A stretch of DNA of 64,000 nucleotides from Pithys albifrons albifrons (lineage: Eukaryota; Chordata; Aves; Passeriformes; Thamnophilidae): positions 16,302,724-16,366,723 of the forward strand of contig NC_092463.1 of the NCBI RefSeq assembly GCF_047495875.1, given 5' to 3'. A model generated the notes under the pieces. It was not told where the DNA came from. It made no database searches and was given only the letters and a program-made list of their open reading frames with translations. Each line of letters begins with the position of its first letter. Position 1 is the stretch's first letter. A program made the position numbers and the translations under genes. Of the stretch, positions 9,526-22,000 are shown piece by piece.

Positions 9526-12189
9526 GGACGGGAGAGGCCGCTGAGCCCCGGGACAGCCGTGGGACAGTGACCCAGCGGGGCTGTTGCCCCGCCGAGCATT
9601 GTCATAGCGCCGGGTTGGGAGCTGCGGAGCCAGAAGGTGCCTGCCGGAGGTCGGGGCTGGCGCTGCACCCCAGGCCCCACGGGGAGCCGCGCTGAGCCAG
9701 GCCAGGGGTGGCAGCGGCACTGCCAGGGACTGTGTCCATGTATTCCGTTCGATTCTTCGCACGGAACAGGACTGTTGCTCCCTTGAGTACCTCTCCCCTC
9801 AACACCCTGGTACCCGGCTGTTTACTCCAGGAGGGCAGGCAGTCAGGCGCCTCTGCCCGGGTTTCCCCACCCTTTCCATAGTGCACTGAGCACCTCGGGA
9901 CCATCATGCCTTCCTGAGGACACAAGGGCTGTGACCTCTCCATTGCCAGATCCCAGCCGGGGTGTCTCTCCCAGGACAAAAGTGGGTTGAGAAGACCTTC
10001 ATCCTCTTGTGGTGGGAGTACAGTAATAACAATAAAATTGCTTCAAAAGAAATCATTTCACCACCATGTGTCCTGTCAACTTCTCAGTGTCTTGACTCAG
10101 CCTTACCAGGTCTCAGAAATGAATGGTTAACTACAAGTTTCTTCTCCAAAATTTTCTAAGCCAGTTTTTCAGGTCCTCATGCTTCTGAAAAAGCTACCTG
10201 GAAATATTTCATCAACCAGGGCATAGGAGCCTTGATGTTTACACACAAGAAAATACTCAAAACACTGAGCTGTGTAAGATGAGTAGGCCTGTGGCAACCA
10301 AAAAGAATTGTGGTGTGGTGGTGGAGGAAAATAGGTGTGTTTTACTATTCATTGAACAAGGCAGTGCTGCCCTGATTTGGGGACAATGCACATTCTTTGC
10401 CAGGAACTGCAGTGAAGGGGCAGATGTTGTTCACCAGCATTTAACAGATATGTTGGTTTTTTCCCTGAAAGCAATCTTCTAAATATTACCACATGTGCAG
10501 TGTTTCTTCAACACCACTTAACTGGGTACAAAACAGAGCTCTTACTTGAGGCCATAGTGTTTTCCCACACTGCTGCTTGTGAGCCCCAAAGAGTGAGCAG
10601 AGCCAATTTATAGCACTACCACTGGCTAGCATGAACACTCTGCCACGACTGTGTGTATGGCCAGGCTTCACGAACAAAGATTTGGGAAGGGCTCTGCCCA
10701 CGTGGGTGTGTCCTCCGAGCCTGCACAGGGAATTTTTTAGGTGAGGCACAGCGTGCGCAGAACTGGCCCCACCCTTTGCTCCTCAGGTTCATCTGCCACC
10801 GAGCAACCTTGGACGGTGACACTGAAGTCCTCAGGACTAGAACCCACAACCCCCAGTATTTTCAGGAGGTCTCCCATCCAAGTACTGACTGGGGCCTGAC
10901 CCTGCTGAGCCTCCGAGATCTGACGGGACTGATCATCAACTGAAAGGCATGAGTTAACTGGGAGACGAGTTGCTTCCATTTGCCTGAGCAGTACTTCATA
11001 ACAGCAAGAAACACCAGCTCATTCCTATGTATGGCTTGCTTCTTCTTCCTGTGGAGCTCACTGTAAGATCGCGTAGGTTGCTACCTGAACATCTAAGTCT
11101 TCTCTTTTACGTTTAAATCTTTGAGAGTTAACATTTTTGTTTTTTCTTTTTTTAGAAGCTGATATGAGATCCCACTGAAGTCAACAAGAGTTTTCCTATT
11201 CAATTTCTTTTGATGAAGTGCCCAGGGATGCCATGTGGTGCTACAAGCCCCACTTCCCCCAACCCTAGGTCTCACAACATAGAGCATAAGTGACAGACTA
11301 ACGGCTTTCAGACTTCATTGAAATAAGATATTGAAGGCAAATTTCATCTTTGGTTTGAATTTCTGTCTGTTGATGCAACAAATAAATCTAAACTGCTTTA
11401 TTGCTCCTTACAGAACAATAGGGAACTCTGCACTGAGAGGAATTGAGCTTCCATAAGTATCTTTGAAATACACCAAGTGTTCACATACCACAGTGGTGAG
11501 CATATTAAAAACGCTCAGGTTGATAAAGCAGGAATACACAGAGAAAATATTAATTCCATTTCTCATGTATTCTCATTTCTTCTTTGGTTAAAGTGTCTGA
11601 AAATTGCAGCTACACCTGCATTTACTGAACAAGGTCCTACACAGCTGAGCATGCAGTTCAGGTATATGGAAAGCAATTTATTGCTTATCAGTCCTTCTGC
11701 ATGTCTAAACAATGCCTGAGCCCTAAATAAATCCTATACAAGCCATCTGTTATTCGGTCAAACAATTTAATAGCTGCTTAGTTTTTTAATACATGTATGG
11801 AGACTCACGCTTTGCACTGTGAACCAATGTCATAAAGGAGCAAATAAAGGGAACATGGCACTCTGGGAATTAATTTCTTAAGTCTCTGTGCTAAACCAAA
11901 GTCATCATTTCCCAGCAAGATCCTCATGAAAGTGCCTAATAAAATGGGTACAGTGCTCCACTGGAAACATTTTTAAGCAGCTAAGGTTTATGTCCATATG
12001 TTTTTTACCTCTACACGCACTCAGTTAAGAGAACACATAAAAGCTGCAGGCATCTGAAAGCCCAAAAATCATTAATGGATAAACATATTTTTAAAGAATA
12101 AATGAATGGGGAATGGAAAACTTGCATACCAACTGAAACAAATGAAAAGAGTAAATGTTACTTTTCTGAGTTCATGCATGGAAATTTTA
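9526..12189. other. Intergenic, upstream of UNC79
   Basis: It starts GC-rich at about 9526-9990 as a shoulder of the CpG island, then becomes AT-rich. The only recognisable element is the 5S-rRNA-derived relic near 10.86-10.94 kb. A moderately GC-rich block at 10650-10830 adjoins it and may belong to the same old element. Open frames here (9602-9979, 10279-10482, 10653-10943 and others) look like chance. Confidence 0.7.
10855..10936 (-). repeat. 5S-rRNA-derived relic (old SINE head or 5S pseudogene)
   Basis: Read on the minus strand this stretch follows vertebrate 5S rRNA from about position 25 to 103. It includes the word GTACTTGGATGGGAGACC of the C-box region, and CTCAGCAGGGTCAGGCC where 5S has CTAAGCAGGGTCGGGCC (A-box region), then a degraded CCTGGGAATACC. 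Just beyond it (10844-10834, minus) is GGTTCTAGTCC, one change from the tRNA B-box consensus. A 5S head followed by a tRNA-type B box fits a chimeric SINE such as AmnSINE1, but a plain 5S pseudogene is possible. It is too changed at its 5' end to be a working 5S gene. Confidence 0.75.
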
Positions 12190-14115
12190 GAGAATCACAG
12201 AATCTCTGAAGCTGGAAGAAATCTCTGGAGCTTGTCTACTCTAACTCCCTTACTCAAAGCAAGGTCAGCTAGAGCAAATTGCTTGGGGCCGTGTCCAATC
12301 AGGTTTTAAATGCCTGCAAGGATGGAGACCCCACAACCTCTCTGAGCAACCTGTTAAAATATTTGACCATCCTCACAGTACAAAGTTTTTTCTTATATTT
12401 AAGTGGAAATTCCTGTATTTCAGTTTGTTCTCATTGCCTCTGGTCTTGCCACTGAGAAATGCCGGGTTCCATCTTCTTACTCCCTTTCCTAAGGTACTTG
12501 TACACATTGACAAGACCCCCCACTTCCCAAACCTTTTCTTGGCCCTAAACAATCCCAGTGTTCTCAGTATCCCCTTATACGACAGGTACTCCAGTCTCTC
12601 CATCCTCTTCCCTTGACTTACTCCAGTATATTCATGTCTTTCTTGTACTGGTGAGCCCAGAACCAGACACAGCACTGGTCTAATCAGTGCTAAGTAGAGG
12701 AGAATAACCATTTCCCTTGACCAGCTGAACATGCTCTTCCTAATGGAGCTCAGGATACTGTTGCCTTCTTGCCACAAAGGCTTATTGCTCATTTACAGTC
12801 AGCTTGATGGCTAACAGCACGTCCATGTCTCTCTGCAGAGCTCTTTTCAGCTGGCCACCTTCACCTGCATTGGTGCTTTGTTATTCACTCTGATGTGCAG
12901 GACTTGAATTTTCATCTGTTGAATTTCCTGTTGGCCCAAGTCTCCATCCTCTGAATACCCATTGAATGGCAGCAAAACCACCTGGTGTTTTCTGCTCCTC
13001 CCAGTTGTGTGTCATCTATATATCTGTAGAGGGTGTCCCATCATCTGGGTCACTGGCAGAGACAGGAAACAGTACTGGCCCAGTATTGACCCCTGCAGCA
13101 GAGCACTACAGATTGCACTAGAGACTGCTTTCATGTGGACTTTTTGCCCTTGATCACAACTCTTTGAGCCTGGCAGTTTGGCCACTTTTCAATTCACATC
13201 ATTGTCAGCTTGTCTGATCCATACTTCATCAGTTTGTCTATGCTAATGTTACGGGAAAGAGAGATGAAAATCTTGCTAAAGTAAAGATAAACATTCACTG
13301 CTCTCCACTCATCCACTGAGCTAGTATTGTTGTAGAAGGCTGTCAGGTTGGTCAGGCATGATTTTCCCTTTGTAACTGCAGAGTGACTACTCTAAATCAC
13401 TTTCCTGTCCTTAATGTGTTGGAATTGGTTTACAGAATTATTTGCTCCATCATCTTCCCAGGGATCAAGGTGAAGAGGAATGACCTATGGTTTCATGGAT
13501 CCTCTTGTTTGTCCTTCTTGAAAACAGGAGTGATATTGGCTTTCTTTTATTTTTTTCTGTGTGCATCCTATCCTGTCCCACAGCCTTGTGTATGTCTGGT
13601 TGCTTTGAAATGTTCCCTCATCTGACCATCCTCTACTGACAGGGAAGTCATCCTTGTTCCACTGACCTCAAGGGCCTGGGATTCCTGAAGACAAGGTCCT
13701 ACCAGAAGAGACCAAAGTAAAGGAGGCATTGAATACTTCAGCCATTTTCATTTCATTCATCAGCAGGTCCTCTGTCCCATTCAGCAATGGACCCACATTT
13801 TCCCCATGCTGCTGATGTCCCCACAAAATCCCTTCTCATTGCTCTTCATGTTCACTCAATAGATTCAGTTCCTGGTGGCCTTTGCTTTTCCTAAGCCCAC
13901 CCTTGCACTCTTGATCAGTGTTATGTGTGCATCACAGGTCACCTGCTCCTTCTTTCACATTTGATATGCTTTGTGTGTATATTTGCATTTGGTTAGGAAC
14001 ACTTTGTTCAGCCATGCATGTCTCCTGGACCTGTGCTTGACTTTCTACACATTGGAAGGGACTGTTCTGGCACTTGAAGGAGCTAATCCTTGAAAATCAG
14101 TCAGTTGGATGTCTG
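12190..14115 (-). mobile_element. CR1 LINE, 3' part, antisense to the plus strand
   Basis: The plus strand reads as the reverse complement of the avian CR1 consensus for about 1.9 kb. It opens with AGAATCACAGAATCTCTGAAG (CR1 3' terminus reversed) and passes through recognisable landmarks such as TATTGACCCCTGCAG, CTTCCCAGGGATC and GGGCCTGGGATTCCTGA, to a last matching word near CTAATCCTTGAAAATCA. This covers the 3' untranslated tail and the C-terminal part of ORF2 (reverse transcriptase). The copy is 5'-truncated, as most CR1 copies are, and carries many substitutions and indels, so it is old and inactive. Confidence 0.88.
12373..12792 (-). pseudogene. CR1 reverse-transcriptase C-terminus, decayed
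   Basis: A 139-codon open remnant inside the antisense CR1 copy. The later part resembles the end of CR1 ORF2: RMERLEYLSYKGILRTLGLF, then a K/R-rich stretch, KTRGNENKLKYRNFHLNIRK and a terminal F-V-L, matching the family pattern of ELGLF, TRGN, LK.R.GRF.LDIRKNFF. The catalytic palm motif lies outside this piece. Parts of the frame appear shifted relative to the family, so this is residual coding potential, not a working gene. Confidence 0.75.
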
Positions 14116-15963
14116 GATATTAAGGTGAAAAATTATATTCAAGATAGTTACAAACTACACCTACCTCTTATTGAGAAATTGGTTATAAGCTGCATTCTCT
14201 GTTTCACTGACTGAAGAGACCTAATTCTCATATTTCCTTCTACTATGGCTTTTGCAGGATAAGGTAGATAACATTTGGGAGGGATGTGGAGCATACTGTT
14301 TCTGTGCATTGTGCTGGTTTTTAACTAAACTTTATCTACCTAACAGTGTGAATTGTAATTAAAACATAATTCAAGAATAAATTAATGAAATATACTGTAA
14401 GGAGAAGAGAATTCTTGAAGAGCTGAAGTCATTATTTATTTGACTGTTGTCACTTTAAATTGCATTTTCAAGTGTTCAGCTCTGAACAGAGACACAAAAT
14501 CTAGTTTTGTTCTTTTTTTTTTAATCTCCAAGCATTAGCAAATCTACTTTTAGAAAGGTAATCCTTTCTGACAAATACAAAATCCTAAGCTCTCCTACCT
14601 TGAATCATCTACAGAAAATTCCTTAAAAGGCTCATAAATTATAGTGAATGTATACATATAAAAAAATCTATGTATCTGCTTACAGGTATCTACACACCTC
14701 TATGCAGACATGGACAGTTACCAACTCTTAATACATTCTCATGGTGTTTTCCTTAAAGGCTCAGCTTCCAGAGTCAGGTAATTACATGAATCTCTGTTTG
14801 AATTTTAAATGAAAGTTAGTTCTTGCCTGGCATATTCAAAGTCTCAAAAGCAATATAAACAATGTTTGAAAAAATGAGAACTTCAATGCCTAAATGAGAG
14901 GCGAGGACCTAAATGCTTTGTAAGTTTTATCAAACAACACAAAACAAAATCAGCCAGCTCCCAGTTTCATTTCTTTTAAGCCAATGTCTTGATGTTTTGA
15001 AACGTCCTCACCATTTTTGGCAGGAAGTTATCAATAACTGCATTGTTATAGGGATATTAGAAGCAACAGTACAGATGGGAACATGTTTGAAATATCTCAA
15101 ATTCTTGCTTTTAATCATGACAAGCCTATCTGAATTGAAAGCTGTGGCAGGAAGGGAGGCAAGGGAGAGCAGAGTCTGTTTGATGAACCAATGGTAATCC
15201 CAGTAAGAAAAGTCAAACATAAAGTCAATTGGAGCAGAAGAAAGCAAGCTTCTCTGGCCCTCAGGACTTTTCAATCCACATGACGCTTTTTGGGTACTTA
15301 CTAACCCAAACCAATGCCCATGCAAGGCTCTAGGTACAGGGCTGGAGTCCCTGAACAGCTCCTGTGTAGGGACCAACCTCATCTCTGTCAGATTCAAACA
15401 GCAGACGGAGTCTCTCAGGCTCAGACATATCCATTTGACAGCAATAGTTAGACTCCATGAAATTTAATTTGTTTCTAAATCTTTGCTCTCTGTAACCATT
15501 AATCCTCATGAATGAAAGAGAAATGCTTGATGAAAAAGTCTGTCTGGGATTAAACTGGACAGTTAGGCTCAACTCAGACAGTGTATTGCTGGAGCTGTTC
15601 CTCAGGGTTCAGACACCTGGATTAACCAGCAGCAGCCAAGAGACAGTGAACAGGAAAAGCATCTCTTCTTGCTCACAGAATATCATGTCTATGCACAAAA
15701 TAACACAGTATTCCTGACATCTTGTATAGTCTTGTGCAAAAAAATAATTTGTTCTGAGATGAAGATATCCAGTCTTAGCCTCTCTGCTGAGACTTAAAAA
15801 AGATGAGGAAAACTTCCTATCAAGCTTTTGATGATACTATCACATGCCACTTTGTACAGAAAAAAAATCATCAAGATATCTTGCTGTGAGAGGACAGAAA
15901 AGGAACTATTCTGAGAAGGAAGGTGTAGAGTACAGTAGAATAGAAATTAAGGCAGGGTAGAGG
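14116..15963. other. Intergenic, nothing recognised
   Basis: AT-rich unique-looking sequence between the antisense CR1 copy and the TAGAA array. Open frames at 14913-15197, 15008-15397 and 15330-15572 overlap on both strands and show no family resemblance. I see no gene here. Confidence 0.6.
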
Positions 15964-16059
15964 AATAGAATGGAATAGAATAGAATAGAATAGAATAGAA
16001 TAGAATAGAATAGAATAGAATAGAATAGAATAGAATAGAATAGAATAGAATAGAATAGA
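15964..16059. repeat. (TAGAA)n pentanucleotide array
   Basis: About 17-19 units of TAGAA/AATAG, nearly perfect except for one TGGAA near the left end. It makes a false minus-strand frame rich in the repeating peptide FYSIL at 15871-16086. A likely length-variable locus. Confidence 0.95.
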
Positions 16060-19000
16060 TCTGGCAGTAATGGCAGAAGTGATCATGATGTGGTCAGAAG
16101 CTCAACTGAAACCACCAACCCATATCAGTTATGCCATCTGGCATGTGACAAATTCATTTCAGTCATCACTGACTTAGATTGATTTAAATTGAGAGATGGA
16201 GCAGTAAAGTGCTCTGTGTCTCGTTGGTAGTACTGTGTTCCCAACAGAGTGGCCAGCTTGTGATGTTAATATTTGTTCTCTCTTTCCCCAATTTAGAATA
16301 ATTAAGACTTCGGGAAAAGAAAACATTGTTAAGAAATACAGTGGTTATTTACAAAACTGCAATTTTCTTCTTATTCTGATAATTACTTCAACTAAGTCTG
16401 TGGATGTTAGCTTTATTATTACATTTGTCAATATCTGTCACTGTTGAAATCTCTGAAAAATGCCCTCAATTTCTCTTCTACGGTAATGTCATTAGCCTCT
16501 AAGTGAACAAAATACTTAATTTGTTGCCATAGCAGTGGAGTTTTGAGAAATACGTGATGACCTGTATAGAGAACTAGCACAAACCTCATAAGCACATACT
16601 AGGTCTATTATAAAATCAGAGACTGGATTTACGGCTCTAAGGGGCACAGTCCTTGTGACAGCTACCACGCCATGTTGCGAAAATTAGCACCACCCTGTCT
16701 GAATTATATCTTCCTCCAATAAACTGAATTTGTTTCTTACTATTAATCTCAGACTTGTGCAGAATAATATTATGAGCTATACCACCTACCTACATGGCTA
16801 AAGTAAAAGCACATTGTAGACGTAATAATGCTTTAGAAATCAGAATGGCAAGTGTCAAAATACTGCCTTCTTAAACCTATCACAGTGTCATGGCCCAAAG
16901 GCAAAGACATGAACATGGACGTCAAGAAACTCAGAGCCAGAGCACAATATTTATTTTGCTTTAGTATTTCTTCACCAAAGTGAAAATGCTTGTAAAATGT
17001 CTCTGCCGGGTAAAAACAGTGACAGAGAGCAAAAGAGGGCATGAGATTCTCTATGAAGGAAGTGAGGAGAAAGCAGGAGATGCTTAACGCTCCAAAGGTG
17101 TTTTACCACATCTGTACCACATTTGTAACCTGTGCCAGGTCAAGTCCCTGCCTCAGTAACAGCTTAAGCTGAGTGACCTTGCTCATGTTCTTGAAGTCTA
17201 CCTCCCCAGGAGCCAGTTGAGCCAGCTACTCTTTCTTCCAGATTGGTTTGCTCCACACAGGAGTCCAGGAGCTACGTAAATTGAAATGAAGGGTGGACTA
17301 TCAGAGACTAGAGCCTTGATGGGAAACACAAAGTGTGATAGGTTAATATTCTGAATTATTTTGCAAGACAGATATGAAATTATTAGAAGACATTCCTTTG
17401 TAACGCATGTAACATGGCATAACAAGTATTATTTATTGTACTTTTCTCAAATACAGTTCAGACTTCAAAGCATCTATCATAGCATTTATTATAAATAGCA
17501 ATCATGGGAAAATAACTCAAAAGTCACAAGTTTATTCTAAACATTGAAAATAAAGTGAAGTATCTGACAATCATGACCTGTTGAAAAACATTTATTCTGA
17601 TGGAAGAGAGTAGATTGGGTGGGGGAACACACCAAAAGAACACATGTAAGGATTAAAAAGGAAAGTTTGGAGTAAATCATCTTAAAGTCTCAGATTTTTT
17701 GTCTGAGGCAACCATAAAAAAAGTGTTTTTTCTGTATTTCCTCCCATTTATTTAGTTTAAAGCTTTAATAGTACCTGTATGAGCTGACATAGGGAGAACA
17801 CAGGAACAATCACAAAACCCCAGATTAAATACAGAGAGTAAATTCATTTTTGTTACCTTGCCAACCAGAGATCACCAAAGCAGCAGTCAGAAGAGGTACA
17901 CAAGTGGGGACACAGGGACTGTGAAGCTTGATCCATGCTATAGGATCACCCAACCTGCTGTTTCCTCCTTTATTTTAGGGATTTGCACAAGCATAATTCA
18001 CAACTGTGCTTTAATCTTGCCCATAGCAGAGCAGGAATCTCAAGCATGTCTGATAAGGTGCCTCCAAGGCTATCACAGATGTTCTACTTGTCTAACACAG
18101 AAGGCCAAACAACAATTAGTATGATATATGTGTTTTTCAACACCCAGACTGCAAGTTACTTGAGTGTGTTTACAATCCTCCTTGCTGATCTTCCATTTCC
18201 CACAGTACCTACAGACAGATTCAGACTGGTCCAATGCAGCAGGTGATGGCAGAGTAGACCTGCCACTATTTTGCATCACTACATCATTTTATATCTGGGT
18301 CCAGTTCAAAGATATCTGCAAAAGCTTTCTGACCTGGAAGCTGGCCCACAGGATGGATGATAGTGTGTGAGCTGGGACCTAAGTTAGCAATATTTGCTGT
18401 CAGGACTTTCAAGAGAATTGGTGTATTACAATTTATTGCAGCCTTCAGATCTTAATTTGAAGGAATGTTTTCTATTTCTTTTTATAGCTTGGAAGGTGGC
18501 ACAGAACCCATCCAGCTGGTCCAAGAACTGCCAGGGAAAATGCTGAGAATCCAATGATTGTCTCCTAAATTAAAGAAAATAAGGTTAAATAAACTAAAAA
18601 AAAAGCTCTCAGAATAAGCTGTCTACTGCCAAACAAATTACATGATATTATTGAAATTCTGCAGCTATAATTCCAGACATGTGACAGATTCTAAAGGTAA
18701 AATAATCTACAGGGGATTATTTTACATGTTTGGACTAGAAGCACTAGTAACCTGTGCCAGATGAAAAGTATCTCAGTCCATACTATGCACAAATGCACTT
18801 ATACAAACACATTTAAAAGCATAAAAGGCACATTAAAAGACATGGCAAATTTCTTATTTTCCTACAGATTCTGTACATTTTGTACCTCTTTCTTTGGTTT
18901 GCTATGAATAAAAACTTTACAGAAATAGAATTATTTGCTTAATAATTATAGTAGTGCAGCTTACCACTAATCATATACATGAGCTTTGGGTATCTACTAA

Positions 19001-22000
19001 CACTGAGAGTTGATATAATATGGCAGAGTTGCTGCTTAATTTAGTTAACTAAATTTTATTAGTCTTCCATAATCATATATTAGAATATTTGTGCTGGGGA
19101 CTATAATCAAAGCTTATAAAAGGCAGCCCACAGAAATGGGATTTTGTGACAGATGCCACTGTAGGATGCTGTGACACCATTCCCTTCCTCTCTGGCACAA
19201 ACCTGGCATCTAGGAGGTGGGAGGAGAGGAACTTCTTTGAGGAGTGGAGGGTTGTTCCTGGGGAGAGCTGGCTTGCAGCTGGGATGAATAAAACATGTAT
19301 TTTCTATATGGAAAAGAACAGCAAGAGAAAGCTCCTCTAAGAAGACTAGCTTACATGAGGAAAGAAAAAAGTGAGGGCTCAAAGTCAGAACTCACCACTA
19401 TTCCCACTTTTTCCTCCGGTGGGGAGCTGTGGATCCAGCGGCTGCTCCAACTGGCAGATCTGAAGAGGAAGAGTCGGGATCCATGGTGCATTATAGGCCC
19501 CATTATTTTATCCCAATGAGGGAAAGGCCACAGCTGGGGTATTCTGACCAGCAAGTAACTACTGCTGTCAGGAGTTTCCCAGTCCTTTGTTATTTTTTAT
19601 TGCTCAAAGCCTGTAGAATGCTGAATTCCTTAAAATGAAGGCAAGGAGTCCTTGCTTGATGGTCAAGTCCCTTAATTTTTAAGCTGGATCCAAGGTACAC
19701 CAGCACAAACCAAAATATCCTGAGTAGCTGCTGTCCGTGGGTCAACACCAGCAGGAGTGTGTATGTGCTGCCTTGCTGGCAAAGGAGCACCTTGGGCTGA
19801 TGAGCCGCCTCCCCCGGGCTCACTGAGCTACACTGATGAGCCCAGTGGGTGGGAGGAGTCTGTCTCTGCTGATGATGCTGTGAGACACAACGGAGAAAGC
19901 TGACTGTCCTTCCATTTACAAGAGCCTTAAAAGTATTTTTCCCCTATATTCATATGCATGTGTCTCTCCACACAAAGTGTTTGCACCCCAATTACACATT
20001 CTTTGGAATTCTCATTTGTGGTTCACCTACCAGCTTCATTAAAAACATGATCTGGCCCATAAATGACCACTACCTTGAATAAAATACTTTCCTGCTCCCA
20101 TTGCAGAGAATATCTCCTTCCTGCACATCATACCCGAAGCATCACTAATGCAGGTGTACAGTGAAGCTATGATGTAGCCTGTTGGGAGAGCAGTCATCCA
20201 CAGCAGGGAAACGTCAAGTCACCTGCCTAGGTTCAGCATCAAAGCAAAATGTGTGACAGGGTAACAGACAAAGGCAGAAAAATGTTATCAGCATTCCTGG
20301 TAGAAGACTATTTAAGAGCAGGAGGAGCTGGGTGGGCACAGGGAGGGATATATCCACTCATCTGCACGCAGGACTTGAGGGATGCTGGAGAGCTACAGTA
20401 TCGTGGCACAAAGCCCATGCTTAGAAGCTATTAGCCCAGGACCAGCCTCGTGCTAATTAAGCAATTAATTTTGTAAGCTGGTGCTGGTTTATAGCTAGTC
20501 AGCTTTTCCCCACAGCAATCAGACATCTGACAGTCTGTGCATATCTGTATAAAATGTGTTATTTGTACACTTGGAGGTGAAGAGGCAGGGAAGTAAAAAA
20601 TCCTCCCCTCTGCTATGGACTACCATTTCCAGCACAAATATTTTTGATAGATGAAGTCTGTGCTTATCACGTGCAGACATGAACATTTTCACTCAGCTGA
20701 AGTAAACATGCAACTTATTACATTCCCTCATGTAATAAATACTCATTTCTAAATACATTTTATTATTTTCTTCTGTATTTTCTCCTGCCTTTAATTACCG
20801 AAGCCTGAATCAGGTAACTGTGGCACCCCTCTCTATGCTTCTCATCAGAGTACATGCTCAAAGCTCACTTCCAAGACAGCCTGAAATGTACTGATGGTGG
20901 GGAGAGCCTCATCTTGAGGTTTTTTGACGATGTGCAGAATATGTTAGCAAGGTGTAAACAGCAAAGAGTTAGCAGTCTATACAAACAAAAAATAGTGGAT
21001 CAGTAGTTAAACAGACATATCTGGCATGTATTTTGCCAGAGCTGTGGCTTTGTTTTCTTGGTAAATTTACTTGCTTGATTTCATGGAGGAAGAGACAACA
21101 ATTCTCTCCAAACATGAAATATTCTACCTGTCTGTAACAAATACAGAATTTGTCCAGAAATAAATATGTCTGAGAGATGTTTCTGAAGTAACCAAACAGC
21201 AAAAGACTGATTTACATTCATCAGCTGCAGCAAGAACAGCTAAGCATGCAGTAGATAACCCTAAGCAACAACACTTCCTGAGACAGACCCTCTAACAACA
21301 AGAGATTGTACTAGATGTATGAGATAAAATATTTTAAAATAACATGTTTTGAGTTCTACTACATGTTTTCAGGTATTCAGCTTTTATGCTTCATGCTTTC
21401 TACATTAACTTTACTTTTCTCTACAGCTGTGAGGATTGGAAACTTCATAAAGTTATGCTGAGATTCTGCTTTAATCTTCTAGCCATCTCCTGCTCAGACC
21501 TCACTACCATTAATTCCTGTATTAAAATGAAATTCAACACTGTCCTACAAGAGCAGCAGTGGCTCTCATTAATCTTGCCACACTTGGCAATTATTGTACA
21601 GCTTTCTGAACATTCACCAGAAAATTAGACATAATCTTGCTTTTCTAGCAAAGCTTCCAATTACTGAGCTGTAAATCCAAACCACTCTTCCCCTCTGCTC
21701 AGAGTGGTGCTGCACCCCAGCATTTACAGGCACATGGTAGTGAACAGTGCTGGTCAAAGTGCCCTCCGAAAGGGTCAGCTGTTCTTGGCTCAGCACTGGC
21801 CCTTTTGTTCCTTGGGCTGTTTCATTTAGTGCCTGGGGATGCCCAGCCTGCCCCAGCCTTCTCTGTACTTGCATTCCCAACCCTCCAGACACTACTTATA
21901 CACCACTTGTGAACACTAGGAGTTTTCCCACATTAAGTTTAGATTTTAAAAGCCTTTTGCTGTTCCTAGGTTTGTTATTGGTCCCTTCAGTGTGGCAGGA

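Noticed and set aside
8214..9762. Several long open frames on both strands (up to 332 codons)
   Set aside because: They lie in a CpG island and pentanucleotide arrays where stops are rare; products are low-complexity (MPCHAMPCHA or GMAWHGMAWH-like) and overlap UNC79 exon 1.
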